DNA of 64,000 nucleotides from positions 24,726,966 to 24,790,965 of the forward strand of contig NC_069125.1 of assembly GCF_026914265.1 (NCBI RefSeq), given 5' to 3'. Position 1 is the stretch's first letter, and every line of letters starts with the position of its first letter. The position numbers and the translations under genes were made by a program. The stretch is from Mya arenaria (Eukaryota > Mollusca > Bivalvia > Myida > Myidae). This document shows, piece after piece, positions 13,471 to 25,922 of the stretch. Under the pieces are notes generated by a model. That model had not been told where the DNA came from. It saw nothing but the letters and a program-made list of their open reading frames with translations, and did not search any database.

Positions 13471-14125
13471 ATAACATTAAGTCAAATAACTAATTTTTTG
13501 AGAAAATACACTCTAAATATAATAAGAAAATCTTTATAAACAATAATCACTTTAAAAAAGAACTGGTTTTATCGACGATGCCTTATAAGAGACTGGAATG
13601 GAATTTTCAATATACATTACAAAAATATTTTCAAATTTGATTCTTTACAAAGACAATGAATTTTCATCAAGAACCGTTCACGGCAAAAAGTAAGGCGCCC
13701 GAAAAAGGCTTTACTCTTCGTCTAATTTTTTAAATCAAAAGGATTCCAAAAATAATACTTCGTTTGTAAACCGTTCCAATACGTACTATCGTGTAATGTG
13801 AGTAATTTACAAATGACATCTAAAAAATCCGCAGCAACACTTCGGCTTTTTTTGTGTGGAGGCTGACTTGTGTATGGGTTTTATGCCTGCCTAAAATGTT
13901 ATGACTAACAGTGTCTATTTGAGAACAAATTACTAGAAAAATATATGTTCCAAATGTTAATAATCGCACATCGCTAGACTTCATTCCTTTGACCTTGCAG
14001 GATCATTACGACTAATCACCATAGGCGCTAAACTACGAAACACACAATGCCTGAACGAAAGGTGCGCACCCATATATCAATAAATATTTCACTAGTCAAA
14101 TGTGTGATGAAGCTTTGTGTAACAT

Positions 14126-14136
14126 TTTATTTTATT
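14126..14136 (-). promoter_or_regulatory. poly(A) signals of C1q gene 1
   Basis: Two overlapping AATAAA hexamers on the minus strand (TTTATT on plus at 14126-14131 and 14131-14136), about 85-95 bases past the stop codon at 14221. Confidence 0.6.
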
Positions 14137-14220
14137 TTAATAGTTTTGCAATTTGATATAGCGGTTGTGACATGTGTATACGTAAACACACAATGAAGAT
14201 ATGACGTCATTATAAGGCAA

Positions 14221-14675
14221 CTAAACAAAATTAAGCAGAACTCCAGTGAAGGATGTGTACAATTCTCCCCAATAAGATGTATCGGCTGGGCCTTTTACGC
14301 GTACCCATACTTCTTTTCCTGCCTGAAGTACTGAAACTATAGTGATAGACGATTGAGCATGTTTCGAACCATCTCCTTGACTTAAAATTCGACCAAGTAC
14401 TGTTCCGTCCTTGACCATTTCCGACATAATGTCGATACCACTACTTAAAATGGTTACTGAAAATAGGTAAAGTCCGTGTGTTGGCGCTATGAATGTTCCA
14501 TGATTAAAATGAAATTCTCCTCCTAAATTAGTAAGGACACTTTCAAATAAGATGGGTTGATGGATTCCAACGTGGGTATGCTCGTAAGCGTTACTTAGTG
14601 CGTGAAAGGCGATAGACTGGTTCGAGGTAATCATACGAGGTATCCTAGCCTTGTTTTTCTGGGCAGTGACTTCAT
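14221..14675 (-). CDS. C1q gene 1, exon 4 (C1q domain)
   Basis: The acceptor TTTGTTTGCAG precedes AT, which completes an Asp codon split with exon 3. The exon encodes residues 136-286: a short linker, then the whole C1q domain in one exon, the usual arrangement for bivalve C1q genes. It ends NFV then TAG. Confidence 0.9.
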
Positions 14676-16673
14676 CTGCAAACAAATATAATATTACGAA
14701 TCATATTCGTAAAGCATACAGATTGTTTGTGATCTAGTATTAAATAAAATTTCCGACTGCGAGTGATTTTGAATAAAGACTATAATGTCAATTTAATGCT
14801 ATCATTGGAGCACTAAAACCTTTAATTGAAACAGATGATAAAATCGGCATGCACTAGCAAGATTTATAAAGAGCATGTTCGTTTTTCCTAAGGAATACAC
14901 ACCAATCATATTCGTCTGCCTGATGTTAATACAGATAATGCGCATATTCAAAAGTCTAAGGGTTTTGCCAATAAGCGGCATTTAGATGGTATTTTGATTG
15001 ACTAAAATATGTTATCATAATCCATGCAAATGTTTTTAAAAATCTTCTAATATCAGGCTATTCCATCGAAAGGCTTTGATAGAATGTTTGTTTTAATATA
15101 GATAATTACAACCCATGTTTTTTATCCCCAGAATATACTTCTACAAACCATCATTTTCGTCTTCATCGTTGGCTTGTGTGTTTTCTGCAGTGTCTGTCTG
15201 TCTTTCTATGTAGAGGGTTTGTTCTATTTCAAACAGTTTCTTCTGTTGTTTACTAATGAGTCTAGACTGATCATTGATCAATTCTCTCAATGCATTGTTC
15301 TCGTCTGCAAGTAAAAATGGAATCAAATTAGTTCAGCAGTTACGAGTGTTCCTCCTTCGTGTATGAAAAAGAGGTACGCACTGCGTTTTGAGTGTTCCAT
15401 TCAATATAATGTATTTTCTCCAACACAATAGCATTTATTTCGATTTTTATTCTGTCGTGCACAGCATCATAATTAAATTTTAGAGACATTTATGACAGTT
15501 TTTTTTCCTTTTCATGTCACTGCCTATTGATTTTATTAAAAACTGTCAAACGCAAAAATAAATATCAATCCCTTTTTTCTGTTTGCCTCATGCTTTATTT
15601 AAACCTGTTTTAGGCGACCTTTAACCGGATTTAACTCCCAGATTTAACAGACCGTGTTACCCAAATATTTTCTATAAACGGTATTGTGATATATTTGTAA
15701 TATGTATCGTTTGGTTACAGTGTGTTACAGACCCTCGTTAAGTGCTTGCTTGGCCCTGATCATTGCATTTAAACAGGACAATGTTCATCTTTTGACACGT
15801 ATCTATGACACATAATTAACTCGAAAACTTATGTTGTCCGTCTAGCAAATCGTTAAAACATAATTAGGAGATGCTCCGTTTACCTTGTACCCCTCGCACA
15901 AGACTTGAAGTTGGCATTAGTCTCCAACTGTTGTTGTAGCTGTCTGGTTTGGTGATGCATCAAATCATCCTGCTCTTTGAGCGCATCTCTTAAAGCCAAA
16001 AACATGGTTTCGTGTTCGCGGTCTGAAGTGATATAATATAAAGCTCAGGTTTGCATGTACACGAAAAATCGCAACTATTATTTGCAATTGGAATGAGCAT
16101 TTCGGGGTTTTGAAATGCGGCAGTAAATCCGCCAAAATCCAAGATAGGCTTTTAAGTTTTGGAACATCAAGAGACCACCAATAATGGTCGTAAAATGATA
16201 AATGACACTCCGAAATTATTGAGCCAGGCTGCGTTAAAACTTAAAATCTTACGCATGTTCAGTTTCGCGAATCCCAACGCAGCATTGTCACAAGCATGGT
16301 TCGCTATATATATAGCATGTATTTTTTTAACAATAGTATTATATATATTCCCTTACCTACTACGATTCATTGGCACATACATTTATATACCCATTAATAG
16401 TAAGATTATGTGTGATCATAATTAAACAACAACTAGGCATACGTGATATTCATATAATTAAATGCAAAAATAGTACACTACTTCACTTGATAAGGTGATC
16501 CTTTGTTTGATGGTTAAATGGTAACAGTTTCATACAAATAACTAACTTTATTTACCTTTTACTTTGAGAGCTTCGATTTCAGCTCGTAGCTCCCTAATTA
16601 TGTCTGTGTTTGCTGCAGCATTAGATGGCGTGACAAAGGACAAAAAAACGAAAACCACAATGTGGTTCTCCAT
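14221..16673 (-). CDS. secreted coiled-coil C1q-domain protein (C1q gene 1), four exons
   Basis: Predicted 286-residue secreted protein. Exons on the minus strand: 16673-16556, 16022-15891, 15304-15149, 14675-14221. All introns are phase 1 with GT-AG ends, and the joined length (861 bases) is an exact codon multiple. Residues 1 to about 20 form a signal peptide (hydrophobic core VVFVFLSFV). Residues 23 to about 120 are rich in E, K, Q and L with heptad spacing, predicting a coiled coil, with one Cys at 81 that could join subunits. Residues 157-286 are a C1q domain: FHALSN, FESVLTNLGG, GLYLFS, DGTVLG, HAQSSIT, VWVRV and YTSFTGVLL are visible. C1q-domain proteins of bivalves act as trimeric secreted recognition proteins, often haemocyte-derived; that role here is inferred from the family. 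The start codon is supported by its context and by alignment with the two paralogous loci. Confidence 0.9.
15149..15304 (-). CDS. C1q gene 1, exon 3 (coiled coil and acidic linker)
   Basis: 156 bases, residues 84-135. Leu and Ile recur at heptad spacing (ALRELINDQSRLISKQ), followed by an acidic stretch ending NDEDEND. The donor is GTTTGT, non-optimal but the only one that keeps the frame; the alternative GTAGAA five bases on would lead into a stop. The corresponding exon of locus 3 is half as long. Confidence 0.8.
15891..16022 (-). CDS. C1q gene 1, exon 2 (coiled coil)
   Basis: 132 bases, residues 40-83, beginning DREHET as in exon 2 of locus 3. Gln-rich coiled coil with a single Cys at residue 81 close to the 3' splice junction; locus 3 has a Cys in the same relative place. 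Of two nearby donors (GTACAA and GTAAAC) only GTACAA keeps the reading frame. Confidence 0.85.
16556..16673 (-). CDS. C1q gene 1, exon 1 (signal peptide)
   Basis: 118 bases, encoding MENHIVVFVFLSFV, a small-residue cleavage region, then DIIRELRAEIEALK as the start of the coiled coil. The length is identical to exon 1 of locus 3, and the sequence is clearly alignable with exon 1 of locus 2. Donor is G then GTAAAT. Confidence 0.9.
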
Positions 16674-16733
16674 CTTGGTTCCCCGTTGGAAAACATGTGG
16701 AACTCGTACAAGGATTTTTACATGGGCAGCGCG

Positions 16734-16745
16734 TTTATCTTATCT
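16734..16745 (-). promoter_or_regulatory. double-GATA box upstream of C1q gene 1
   Basis: On the minus strand AGATAAGATAAA lies 60 bases before the ATG, inside a larger block TACGAGATAAGATAAACGCG. The same block occurs 61 bases before the ATG of C1q locus 2. GATA factors bind WGATAR; the site could also serve as a TATA-like core element. Function is inferred from conservation of sequence and spacing. Confidence 0.55.
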
Positions 16746-18975
16746 CGTACTTCAGATTAGAACTTAAAGGAACTAGTTTATGGTCTGTAAAATGCACTTT
16801 TGACAGATTTGTTTTTATTACGAAATGAAGTACGGCAAATCCTTAAGAGTGCTAAAACTGAGATACTGACGGCTGGAACCCTTCAACAATTTTTAATATA
16901 TACTCAAATATTGTCTTTGAAGTCCACAACTTTGAATAGCGTTAATAACACAATTCAGCAAAAGACTCTAGCGTGATTGGTTGATTGACATTATCACGAG
17001 ATGCTACCAATGTATCCAGAAAAGGTTTAAATATCCGTAAACTCAGTATGAGTCATTGTAAACGAATGGAAATAGTACCAGATGTTTATTTCTAATTTTT
17101 CTTGACTGCACCGGTGTGAAATATGCGTATAAATAACATATAAACAATGATCAACATATAATAATATTACCTAAGATGATAAAATCTGATCACGTATCTC
17201 GAGTTAAAGCCACATCTCGCTTTTTTAAGCATATGTGATAAGCTCAACGAAATGTTGAAAAAAATGGTAGTTGTGTTCTATGATATTTTCATTTAACCAA
17301 CAATAATACGCACAAGCATTTGAATGTTTTTGACAACTTCAAGCGATTGTTCGTGCTATGACGTGTCGTAAGTAGCGTTATAACATTTTAGTACTGTTTT
17401 AAACAGGGAAGTTGTATTCATTTGAGTGGATTTTTGTAGAATCGAATTCACGAAACGCTAGCTTAGTGAAATCAAAATCTGCGAAATCGACTGCCTCTAC
17501 TAGGATTAAAACGCTGTACTAGTCAAGCTTCAATAACGTGCATTCCTGATTTAAATCTGATAAAACATTTGATTTTAGTGACACACTGTTTTACTTCTTT
17601 TATGTGTATGTGCATTGTTCTCTTGATATGTAATGAATACGTGTTTTGCTCCCGCAGCATTGTAATGAACAAAATAGTGTTGTCAACGCGAAAAGCCATG
17701 ACATTTAGTTCAAGTTTAATTCAAGACTTCAAGAATGCTATAAAAGTATGTAGGACTTGATATTATAAGTTACGGGGTTAGTAGGTGATCCGATATGGGA
17801 TACACGGGGCAAAGGAAACCATAGCTGGTGAGAGCGAAGCTCTTACATACCACTAGCCTCACATGTATGCCACACGTTGCAGCATCGATCTTCTAAACAA
17901 TCGGAGCACTGCTGCAAAATCGTAAAAAAATCAACTTAATTCTGACATTTTTACAAGCATGTTTATAACAATGTGAAAAAATGTACAGTTGTGTACATAT
18001 ACCATTTAGAATAACTTCCAAGTTGTATTTTAAGTTTTAATTCAAATTACCTCTTAGTATATTGAGTAACAAAGAATTTAGTTTAAAGGACAAAAACATG
18101 TATGCTTGTATTGTTTAAGTAAATGTCTAATTGAAATACCACAAAACTCGTGTTTTAATATGTATTTCAGTATTTTAGAACGTTTCCAGTTCTATTCTTA
18201 GCTACAGTGTGTCATTTTAACGGGGCTTGGTTATGTTTAATAGCTCAGATTTCCAAATAAAATGTGTGGAATGTCAACAAAATTATTACTTAAATGATAA
18301 AACATTATCAAACATTTAAATACGAGCTCTGTTTTTTATGATTATTTAATAAATGTTACAGAAATAGCTCGATTTTGCTGAAAGGTGCCATTTACTCCTT
18401 TGAAAAAATAACTATTTTTAGGCTCTGATTTATTACATTCTGTGTTAGTTGTTGTTTGTATCTTATTCATAAATTTAAGAAACATAGCTCAGTCTGAATC
18501 AAAATTTCACAACTTGTGAAATGTTTAGAAATGTTTCCATAATTGTTCTCTATCAGCAGGAAAACGATTTATAGTATTACTCGTTAGGGAAAAAGTTCTT
18601 ATTGGATCGGATAATCGACCCAGCGATTCGCGTTACTGTAGGCTGAAAATAAAGATACTATCTGAATATGTTAGAAAACATCGGCGCATAAAAATAAAAC
18701 TTTTATGGTTAAGCTCGGAAATAAATCCTTGTTCCAAATATGTAAAAATATCAAATTCGTTAAAAATATCATTCAGGCAGGTTTTCTCCTGACGCGAAAC
18801 ATATGTTTTAACATGAACATGCGTAAACAAACAACATCATTGACATGACTTTAATGCTTCAACAAGAGCTGTCACATATCCCATATTACCGCAAGTGTAA
18901 GAACAGAATCTCCTTCGCAGTTTGAAAGAGGATAAAATGTGAACCATTTTACTTTTTGTTTATAAACTATGGTGA
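16746..18975. other. no gene seen
   Basis: 5' flank of C1q gene 1 and unannotated AT-rich DNA. Short frames at 17569-17760 and 18633-18830 have no support. Confidence 0.5.
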
Positions 18976-19500
18976 ATGGTGGCATATAACTGCCTTTAGA
19001 TAACATGTTAACGTTCGCGAATTGTTTCGTATTAACCATTGAAACTTTTTCGGTAAGATAAATATCATAAGACTAAAATCTGGCTTAAAAGTGTCCATAA
19101 CAGACACCTGTTACCTTGTTTAGCCTTACAACATAAATAGGGTAACTAGTTATGGTTTGCGAATTCCACTTAATAAGTAACACAATAACTGGTTAACTAG
19201 ATAAGATTCGTGTTACCACTTAACTATAAATGCATTTTTGGCTTTTAGCAGTAACTGGTTATCTAGTTTTAATTTGCGAATTGCACTTAGTAAGTAACTT
19301 ACTAACTGGTTAACTAGACAAGATTCGTGTTACCAGTCACCAGTAACCAGCCTGTTTTAAGTATTATGATATTTATCTTACCAAAAGGTATCGCGAATAC
19401 TAAATAGATGGCTATATAATTATCGCTTAAAATAAGTTGTTAACGCGAAACAATTCGCGAACGCTATCAGGTAATCTTACGGCAGTAATATGCCACCATA
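18976..19500. mobile_element. inverted-repeat element of about 525 bases
   Basis: The ends are imperfect inverted repeats of about 65 bases: both begin with a TGGTGGCATAT motif and share CGTTCGCGAATTGTTTCG. The interior has two diverged copies of a segment containing AACTGGTTAACTAGA and AAGATTCGTGTTACCA. No coding frame is present, which fits a non-autonomous transposon. Confidence 0.65.
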
Positions 19501-19569
19501 ACAAACACCTTATTCTGCAAAGAAGTTCCTGTGTTTTCATGGTCCCTATTTAATTGCCACATCAGCTTC

Positions 19570-19587
19570 TCCCTCCACCCCCATCCT

Positions 19588-19638
<51 letters not shown>

Positions 19639-19657
19639 CCCCCATCCTCCCCCTCTC

Positions 19658-19699
<42 letters not shown>

Positions 19700-19713
19700 C
19701 TCCCATCCTCCCC

Positions 19714-19768
<55 letters not shown>
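19570..19768. repeat. CT dinucleotide tracts with interspersed C-rich spacer
   Basis: Three long CT runs, each preceded by a CACCCCCATCCTCCCCC-like spacer, so the tract behaves as a tandem repeat of about 65-75 bases. The plus strand is almost wholly pyrimidine for about 200 bases. All dipeptide-repeat frames here are artefacts. Confidence 0.95.
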
Positions 19769-19771
<3 letters not shown>

Positions 19772-19800
19772 AACAAACCAGGACCTATAAATTTTAAAGC

Positions 19801-20924
19801 AAGTCAAATGTATCGCATGACAGTTTGTGAACGTGTTAAAAACTAAAGTCTTACTTGTGTTCTTAGAGATCTAATGTGATTGTTCAGTAGAATCCGGCGG
19901 TAAGAACCCTCGGCATCATGATTTATCCAAACATGGGCGAGAGGCACGTGCATAAAGAGTTCTTATATGCATGATGGACAATCATTGGAGCCACAACATT
20001 TTGATATCTTCCGACGTTGTGCCAATGAGTGGAAAATGGACGAACATGGTGCGTATGATCTCTTAGATTTCCTATTCAGCGTTTAATAGAAGTACAATTT
20101 AAAAATCAGATAATGTAGTTCCGCAAATAATTGTTCACAGATTGTGTTAGATGTTAAATGGAAAAGTTATTACTACGTTTGAGTGGGCTTAAATGTCAAA
20201 ACAGACAAAATATGAACCAAATTATCACTGATTAATCTCTGTAAATCACCGGAATGCTTCTAGTAAATTAAACAAAACGCCTTCTTATTGTGCCAATATG
20301 ATAATAATTTAGTTGACAAAGTACACAAATGCTGCATCGAATGGTTGACTGGAATGTGTCACATAAAATTGCCGAATTTATGGTACGTGTTTCAAAATAA
20401 TTATAAATAACCACAATTGGCAAAAACTGTTTATGTTGTTCCGCATAAAATTGATCACGTATTGTGTTAAATGGAAACATAAACTTAAAATGTGATTAAG
20501 CGTAACGTTGGCAACGTAAAAGTCTGGATTTTTCTAAAATATGATATTGCGTTAAATATGATATTGCGTTTTAGAAAATCTCTCACATATTTGTAGCTTT
20601 ATTTATTGAAAAGGGTTGCGTTGTCACAAAATTTAGAACTTAATTTGCTATACTTGAATGCTATGTGCACTATGCTCGATTTTGTGAACGTTGTTGTGAC
20701 AATGTATAAGTTGTGGTACCTATGTATTGCATTTTACTGAAAACGGATAAAACTAAAGTAATTTTATAAGACGAAATAAGTACTTAACTAAATTAAAAAC
20801 ATTGTCAATCTTTTTAAAGTATAAGGATATTTCTGACTTACGTTTAGCTTGATTTAATTAGTTACGTAATTTAAATAAACGATTTAAGAAAATAAAAGGC
20901 CCCTTTTGAGAAGCGCTTCCACGT
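19801..20924. other. no gene seen
   Basis: AT-rich DNA without splice-bounded frames. A short direct repeat (ATGATATTGCGTT twice) lies near 20540-20575. Confidence 0.5.
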
Positions 20925-21176
20925 CGGGACCCAATTTCTCGAAACATCTTAAGTCCCTTATAACAGGATTAAGCTAATTTCACTATTTTTGTTGTTCTTT
21001 AAAATGTGTTTATTAATTTCTTCACGAATTTTCAGAAATTATGTAGGAATAATCTGTATGATTATCAGAATAAACCATTTTTCATTTATCAAAATGCATT
21101 TTCAGTATGTATTTTGGTTAATTGAAATAAGCGACTTAAGCCTGTTAAGCTTAAGAAGTTTCGAGAAATTGGGGCC
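20925..21176. mobile_element. MITE, 250-base family, copy 1
   Basis: Starts GGGACCCAATTTCTCGAAAC and ends as a long imperfect inverted repeat of it (AGTTTCGAGAAATTGGGGCC); pairing extends about 60 bases inwards through a CTTAAG and GGATTAAGC region. A second copy of the same family is at 53745-53994, similar over its whole length. Confidence 0.85.
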
Positions 21177-22069
21177 TGACATTCTACATATGTTTAAGAT
21201 TTCCCATGTGTTTCAACGCAGAAACATGTCACTCAAAAATAGAATTGAGCAAAGAACAATGCATCTATTGTTTTGAAAAAAAAACTAGTTTATTTTGGGG
21301 CAAACAAGAGAGATTTGTTAAATTTACAATTAAAAATGATCAAAACAGGATTAAATAAACAGTGTGCTACTAAATTCCATTCAGGTTTCCTGTGGCATTT
21401 AGTTTGTTTGGAAAATGAAAACAGAACGTTATTCATAAGTAAGGAAAGTAACCGTATTTTATAAACGATTGATCATTGCCACTTGTTACAAGTCCATGCT
21501 AACAGTATGCTTAAGATTTGTATTTTTCATTTATTGTGGTTCAATCTTTGTTTTCGGTTTTAATTGCGGAAAGGAAACATATATATATATGTTTTGGTTT
21601 TGTTTTAAGTTCACCATGAAAGATTTGGTTGCTTCATGACTTGACCCGAGTGTCATAATAATTTCAAGTGAAATAAAGTACCGTAAATGACATCAGATAA
21701 AAATGATCTCAATTTCCAGTCGCATCTAGATAACAGCTGTTGTAGAAACATAATGAGTTACAGGCACGATATCAGTAACTTTTTCGAAAAGACCCCCTTG
21801 GTCCATTGACGTTGCCGGTGTAAGGCACATATACACGGTAGTTATCTGTCCTGTGCTTTTGATTAGCAATGAGAACTCCAAATTTCCAAGTTTTAAACTT
21901 TAATTTCGACCGCAAGTGAAAGAAATACTAGTACTATTTTAACTAGGCCTCCTTACATCGTTATGACACGGTCGCGGTTAAAACCGGAATCTACCGCACT
22001 AATTGAATTGTGGGCCCCAAGGTAAATTAAAAAAAACCATATAATTATATGGGGATGATGTTATAGAGA
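21177..22069. other. no gene seen
   Basis: AT-rich DNA. A frame at 21273-21464 lacks any support. Confidence 0.5.
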
Positions 22070-22690
22070 GGACAAAAAATATGCTTTTCTGTATTGAAAT
22101 GATATTGCAAACGTCTTTCTTTATTGAATTGTTGCCAGTTTTAGCCAATAAGTGATCAACATGCTGTTGGGTGTGCACACTATAATCACATGCTTTGATG
22201 GCATATGTTTTTCTTTTTCTTTTTTATCAATGTTATCATTCCAAAGAATGATTTGCTAATTGATATAAGTACAAAAAGACAATGCGACCAGTGGCTTATT
22301 TTCAAACGTAAACGTGTGGTCAGTTAAAGTCAAAGGTATTAAAATTGTATGTTAATGTTATAAAAATTGTGATCGTTCTTATACTTTGTGCTACTACAAT
22401 GAGCATAACGTTATGTTTAAGGATGTGAATGTGGATGTTAAGTTAAATGTTGAAGCTAATTACTTAACCCTTTGATCTCGTTTTTCGTGTGATGACTCTG
22501 GAATGTGTGCTTTTCCAATATATTGAGCAATTATTCTAATAGTTTCATAATATTACATTATAAGGAAGGAGTTTATGATTATATTTCCTTTTGAGTTGAC
22601 AGCAGACAGTGTCTCGATAATGGTGTAAGTTTGAGTTGACGACAGACAGAGGCTCGATAATGGTGCAAGTTTGAGAAAGATGGATAGTTA
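22070..22690 (+). repeat. segmental duplicate A of the orphan gene 5' region
   Basis: Aligns with copies B (25070-26445) and C (38040-39930) from ATGCTTTTCTGTATTGA through GATAATGGTG, just before the promoter. It stops where the 39-base minisatellite begins, so it carries neither TATA box nor exon 1. It keeps the uninterrupted sequence GGTATTAAAATTG where copy C carries a MITE. Confidence 0.75.
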
Positions 22691-22704
22691 TTATTTTGCT
22701 GTAA

Positions 22705-25087
22705 AAGAAAGGAGAAAGAAGGGTGAGTGTACAGATGGTGTTATAGATAAGTTGGTTGAGTGTACGCATGGTGTTATAGAAAGGAGAAAGTAGGGTAAGT
22801 GTACATATGGTGATAAGTGTACGCATGGTATTATAGATAGGAGAAAGTTGGGTAAGTGTGCGCATGGTATTATAGATAGGAGAAAGTAGGGTGAGTGTAC
22901 GTATGGTGTTATAGAAAGGACAAAGTTGGGTAAGTGTACGTTTGGTGTTATAGAAAGGAGAAAGTTGGGTAAGTGTACGTAGGGTGTTATGGAAAGGGGA
23001 AATTTGGGTTAGTGTACATATGGTGTTTTGGAAATGAGAAGGTGTAATACAAAGGAGGAAGTTGGGAGAGTGTAAGTAGTGTGTTATGGAAAGGAGAAAG
23101 TTGGGTAAGTGTACGTATGGTGTTATGGAAAGGAGAAATTTGGGAAAGTGTACGCATGGTGGTATGGAAAGGAGAAAGTAGGGTGAGTGTTCATACGGTG
23201 TTATGGAAAGGAGAAAGTAGGGTGAGTGTACATACGGTGTTATGGAAAGGTGAAAGTAGGGTGAGTGTACATATGGTGTTATGGAAAGGAGAAAGTAGGA
23301 TGAGTGTACATATGGTGTTATGGAAAGGTGAAAGTTGGTTAAGTGTACGTATGGTGTAATAGAAAGGAAAAACTGGGGTAAGTGTACCCAGGGTGTTATG
23401 GAAAGGAGAAAGTTGGGTGAGTGTCCATATGGTGTTATTGAAAGGAGAAAGTTGGAGGTGTTTACATATGGTTCTATGGAAAGGAGAAAGTAGGGTGAGT
23501 GTACATATGGTGTTATGGAAAGGAGAAAGTAGGGTGAGTGTACATATGGTGTTATGGAAAGGAGAAAGTAGGGTGAGTGTACATATGGTGTTATGGAAAG
23601 GAGGAAGAAGGGTGAGTGTACATATGGTGTTATGGAAAGGAGAAAGTTGGATGAGTGTACATATGGTGTTATGGAAAGGAGAAAGTAGGATGAGTGTACA
23701 TATGGTGTTATAGAAAGAAGAAAGTAGGATGAGTGTAAATATGGTGTTATGGAAAGGAGAAAGTATGGTGAGTGTACATATGGTGTTATGGAAAGGAGAA
23801 AGTAGGGTGAGTGTTTATATGGTGTTATGGAAAGGAGAAAGTAGGATGAGTGTACATATGGTGTTATTGAAAGGAGAAAGTAGGATGAGTGTACATATGG
23901 TGTTATGGAAAGGAGAAAGTAGGATGAGTGTACATATGGTGTTATGGAAAGGAGAAAGTAGGGTGAGTCTACATATGGTGTTATGGAAAGGAGAAAGTAG
24001 GATGAGTGTACATATGGTGTTATGGAAAGGAGAAAGTAGGATGAGTGTACATATGGTGTTATGGAAAGGAGAAAGTAGGGTGAGTGTACATATGGCGTTA
24101 TGGAAAGGAGAAAGTAGGGTGAGTGTACATATGGCGTTATGGAAAGGAGAAAGTTGGGTCGGTGAACGTATGGTGTTATAGAAAGGAGGAAGTTGGGTGA
24201 GAGTACGCAGGGTGGTATGGAAAGGAGAAAGTAGGGTGAGTGTACATATGGCGTTATGGAAAGGAGAAAGTTGGGTCGGTGAACGTATGGTGTTATAGAA
24301 AGGAGGAAGTTGGGTGAGAGTACGCAGGGTGTTATGGAAAGGGGAAAGTTGAGTTAGTGTGCACATGGTGTTATTGAAAGGAGAAAGTTAGTTGAGTGTA
24401 CGTATGGTGTAATAGAAAGGAGAAAGTAGGGTTAGTGTACGTATGGTATAATAGAAAGGAGAAAGTAGGGTGAGTGTACGCAGGGTGTTATGGAAAGGGG
24501 AAAGTTGGCTGAGTGTACGTACGTTGTTATATAATGGAGACACTTGGATGAGTGTATGTACGGTATTATAGAAAGGAGAAAATTGGTTGAGTGTACGCAT
24601 GGTGTAATAGAAAGGAGAAAGTCGGGTAAGTGTACGTAAGGTGTCATAGAAAGGAGAAAGTCGGGTGAATGTACGCATGGTATTATCGAAAGGTGAAAGT
24701 TGGGTGAGTGTATGAAGGTGTTATAGAAAGGAGAAAATTGGGTGAGTGTACGCAGGGTGTTATGGAAAGGGGAAAGTTGGGTGAGTGTACGTACGGTGTT
24801 ATATAATGTAGACACTTGGGAGTGTACGCATGGTGAAATAGAAAGGAGAACGTTGGGTGAGTGTACGCATGGTGTGATAGAAAGGAGAAAGTTGGGTGAG
24901 TGAACGTAATGTGTTATAGAAAGGAGAAGTTGGTTGAGTGTACGCATGGTATTATAGAAAGGAGAAGGTTAAGTGAGTGTAAGTGTGGTGCTTAAGAAAA
25001 GAAAAAAGTTGGTTGAGTGTACGTATGCTCTCATAAAAGGAGAAAGATAGATGAGTATATGTATGGTGTTATAGAGAGGAGAAAGAT
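22705..25087 (+). repeat. 39-base minisatellite, about 61 units
   Basis: The unit contains GTGTTATGGAAAGGAGAAAG then TAGGGTGAGTGTACATATG. Because 39 is a multiple of 3, long repetitive frames (MVLWKGESRVSVH repeats and minus-strand counterparts) arise automatically; they lack splice sites and a non-repeat region and are not genes. The plus strand is strongly purine-biased. The array lies between segmental copies A and B; the equivalent place upstream of copy C, near 38038, has a single GGAAGGAGAAAGATG remnant. Confidence 0.95.
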
Positions 25088-25855
25088 GCACACAGAATAA
25101 GAAAGTATTATGTAAACGTATTTACCTTTAAATCAGTCTTTAGTTTCTGGCAAGAGCTTTCAGCAATAACGGTCACTTCATATAATGAAGACAAATTGTT
25201 ATCCAATAGTTTTTTACTGATGTATTTTATATAAATTTTATTGTCCACTTAAACATTGGAAAAGTGCAAAAGATCGACTACCCATTACACATTGTCATAT
25301 GCTTTTCTGTATTGAGATGGCATTGTAAACGTCTTTCTTTATTGAATTGTTGCCAGTTTTAGGAATGTCCAATAACTGAACAATATGCTATTGCACATGT
25401 ACCCTATGATATCATGTTTTAATTTTACTAAAGATTTTATCAATGCTATCATTTCCAAGAAGGATTTCATAATTGATATTTATACAAAATGACAATGCGA
25501 CCAATGTATTATTTCAACTTAAGTGTGTGTTCAGTTACAATAAAAGGTATAGAAGGGTCTGTTAATGTAAAAAAAGAAGCTAAATGTGATCTTGTACTTT
25601 GTGCGACTACAATGAGCATAACATTAAGTTGAATGATGTGAATGTTGATGTCAAATTTTATGTTGAAGCTGGTTACTTTACCCTTTGATCTAGTCTCTTT
25701 TGTTTGACCCCTCTTGAATGTATGCTTTTCCAATACATTTAGCAATTATTCTAATAGCTCATAATATTAAAGTATTAGGTAGATGTTTATCATTATATTC
25801 CCTTTCTGGATGACAACAGATGCCTTGATAATTATGCAATGATGATCAAACCTTG

Positions 25856-25861
25856 TATAAG
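25856..25861 (+). promoter_or_regulatory. TATA box of the orphan secreted gene
   Basis: TATAAG in CCTTGTATAAGCG, 62 bases before the ATG at 25923; a CCAAT pentamer lies downstream near 25880. Copy C has TATAAA at 39395-39400 in the aligned position. Confidence 0.5.
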
Positions 25862-25922
25862 CGTTGTTGAACATCTTGGCCAATTATCAAATCACTGTTT
25901 CGCATTAATTCGTGCTACCAAG

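Noticed and set aside
16159..16425. 88-residue plus-strand frame
   Set aside because: Lies antisense in intron 1 of C1q gene 1, with no domain or splice evidence.
19467..19807. Arg-Glu and Leu-Ser dipeptide frames
   Set aside because: CT microsatellite.
23081..24947. Long repetitive frames on both strands (MVLWKGESRVSVH and LLSPFHNTICTL types)
   Set aside because: Product of a 39-base minisatellite whose length is a multiple of three; both strands are open for the same reason.
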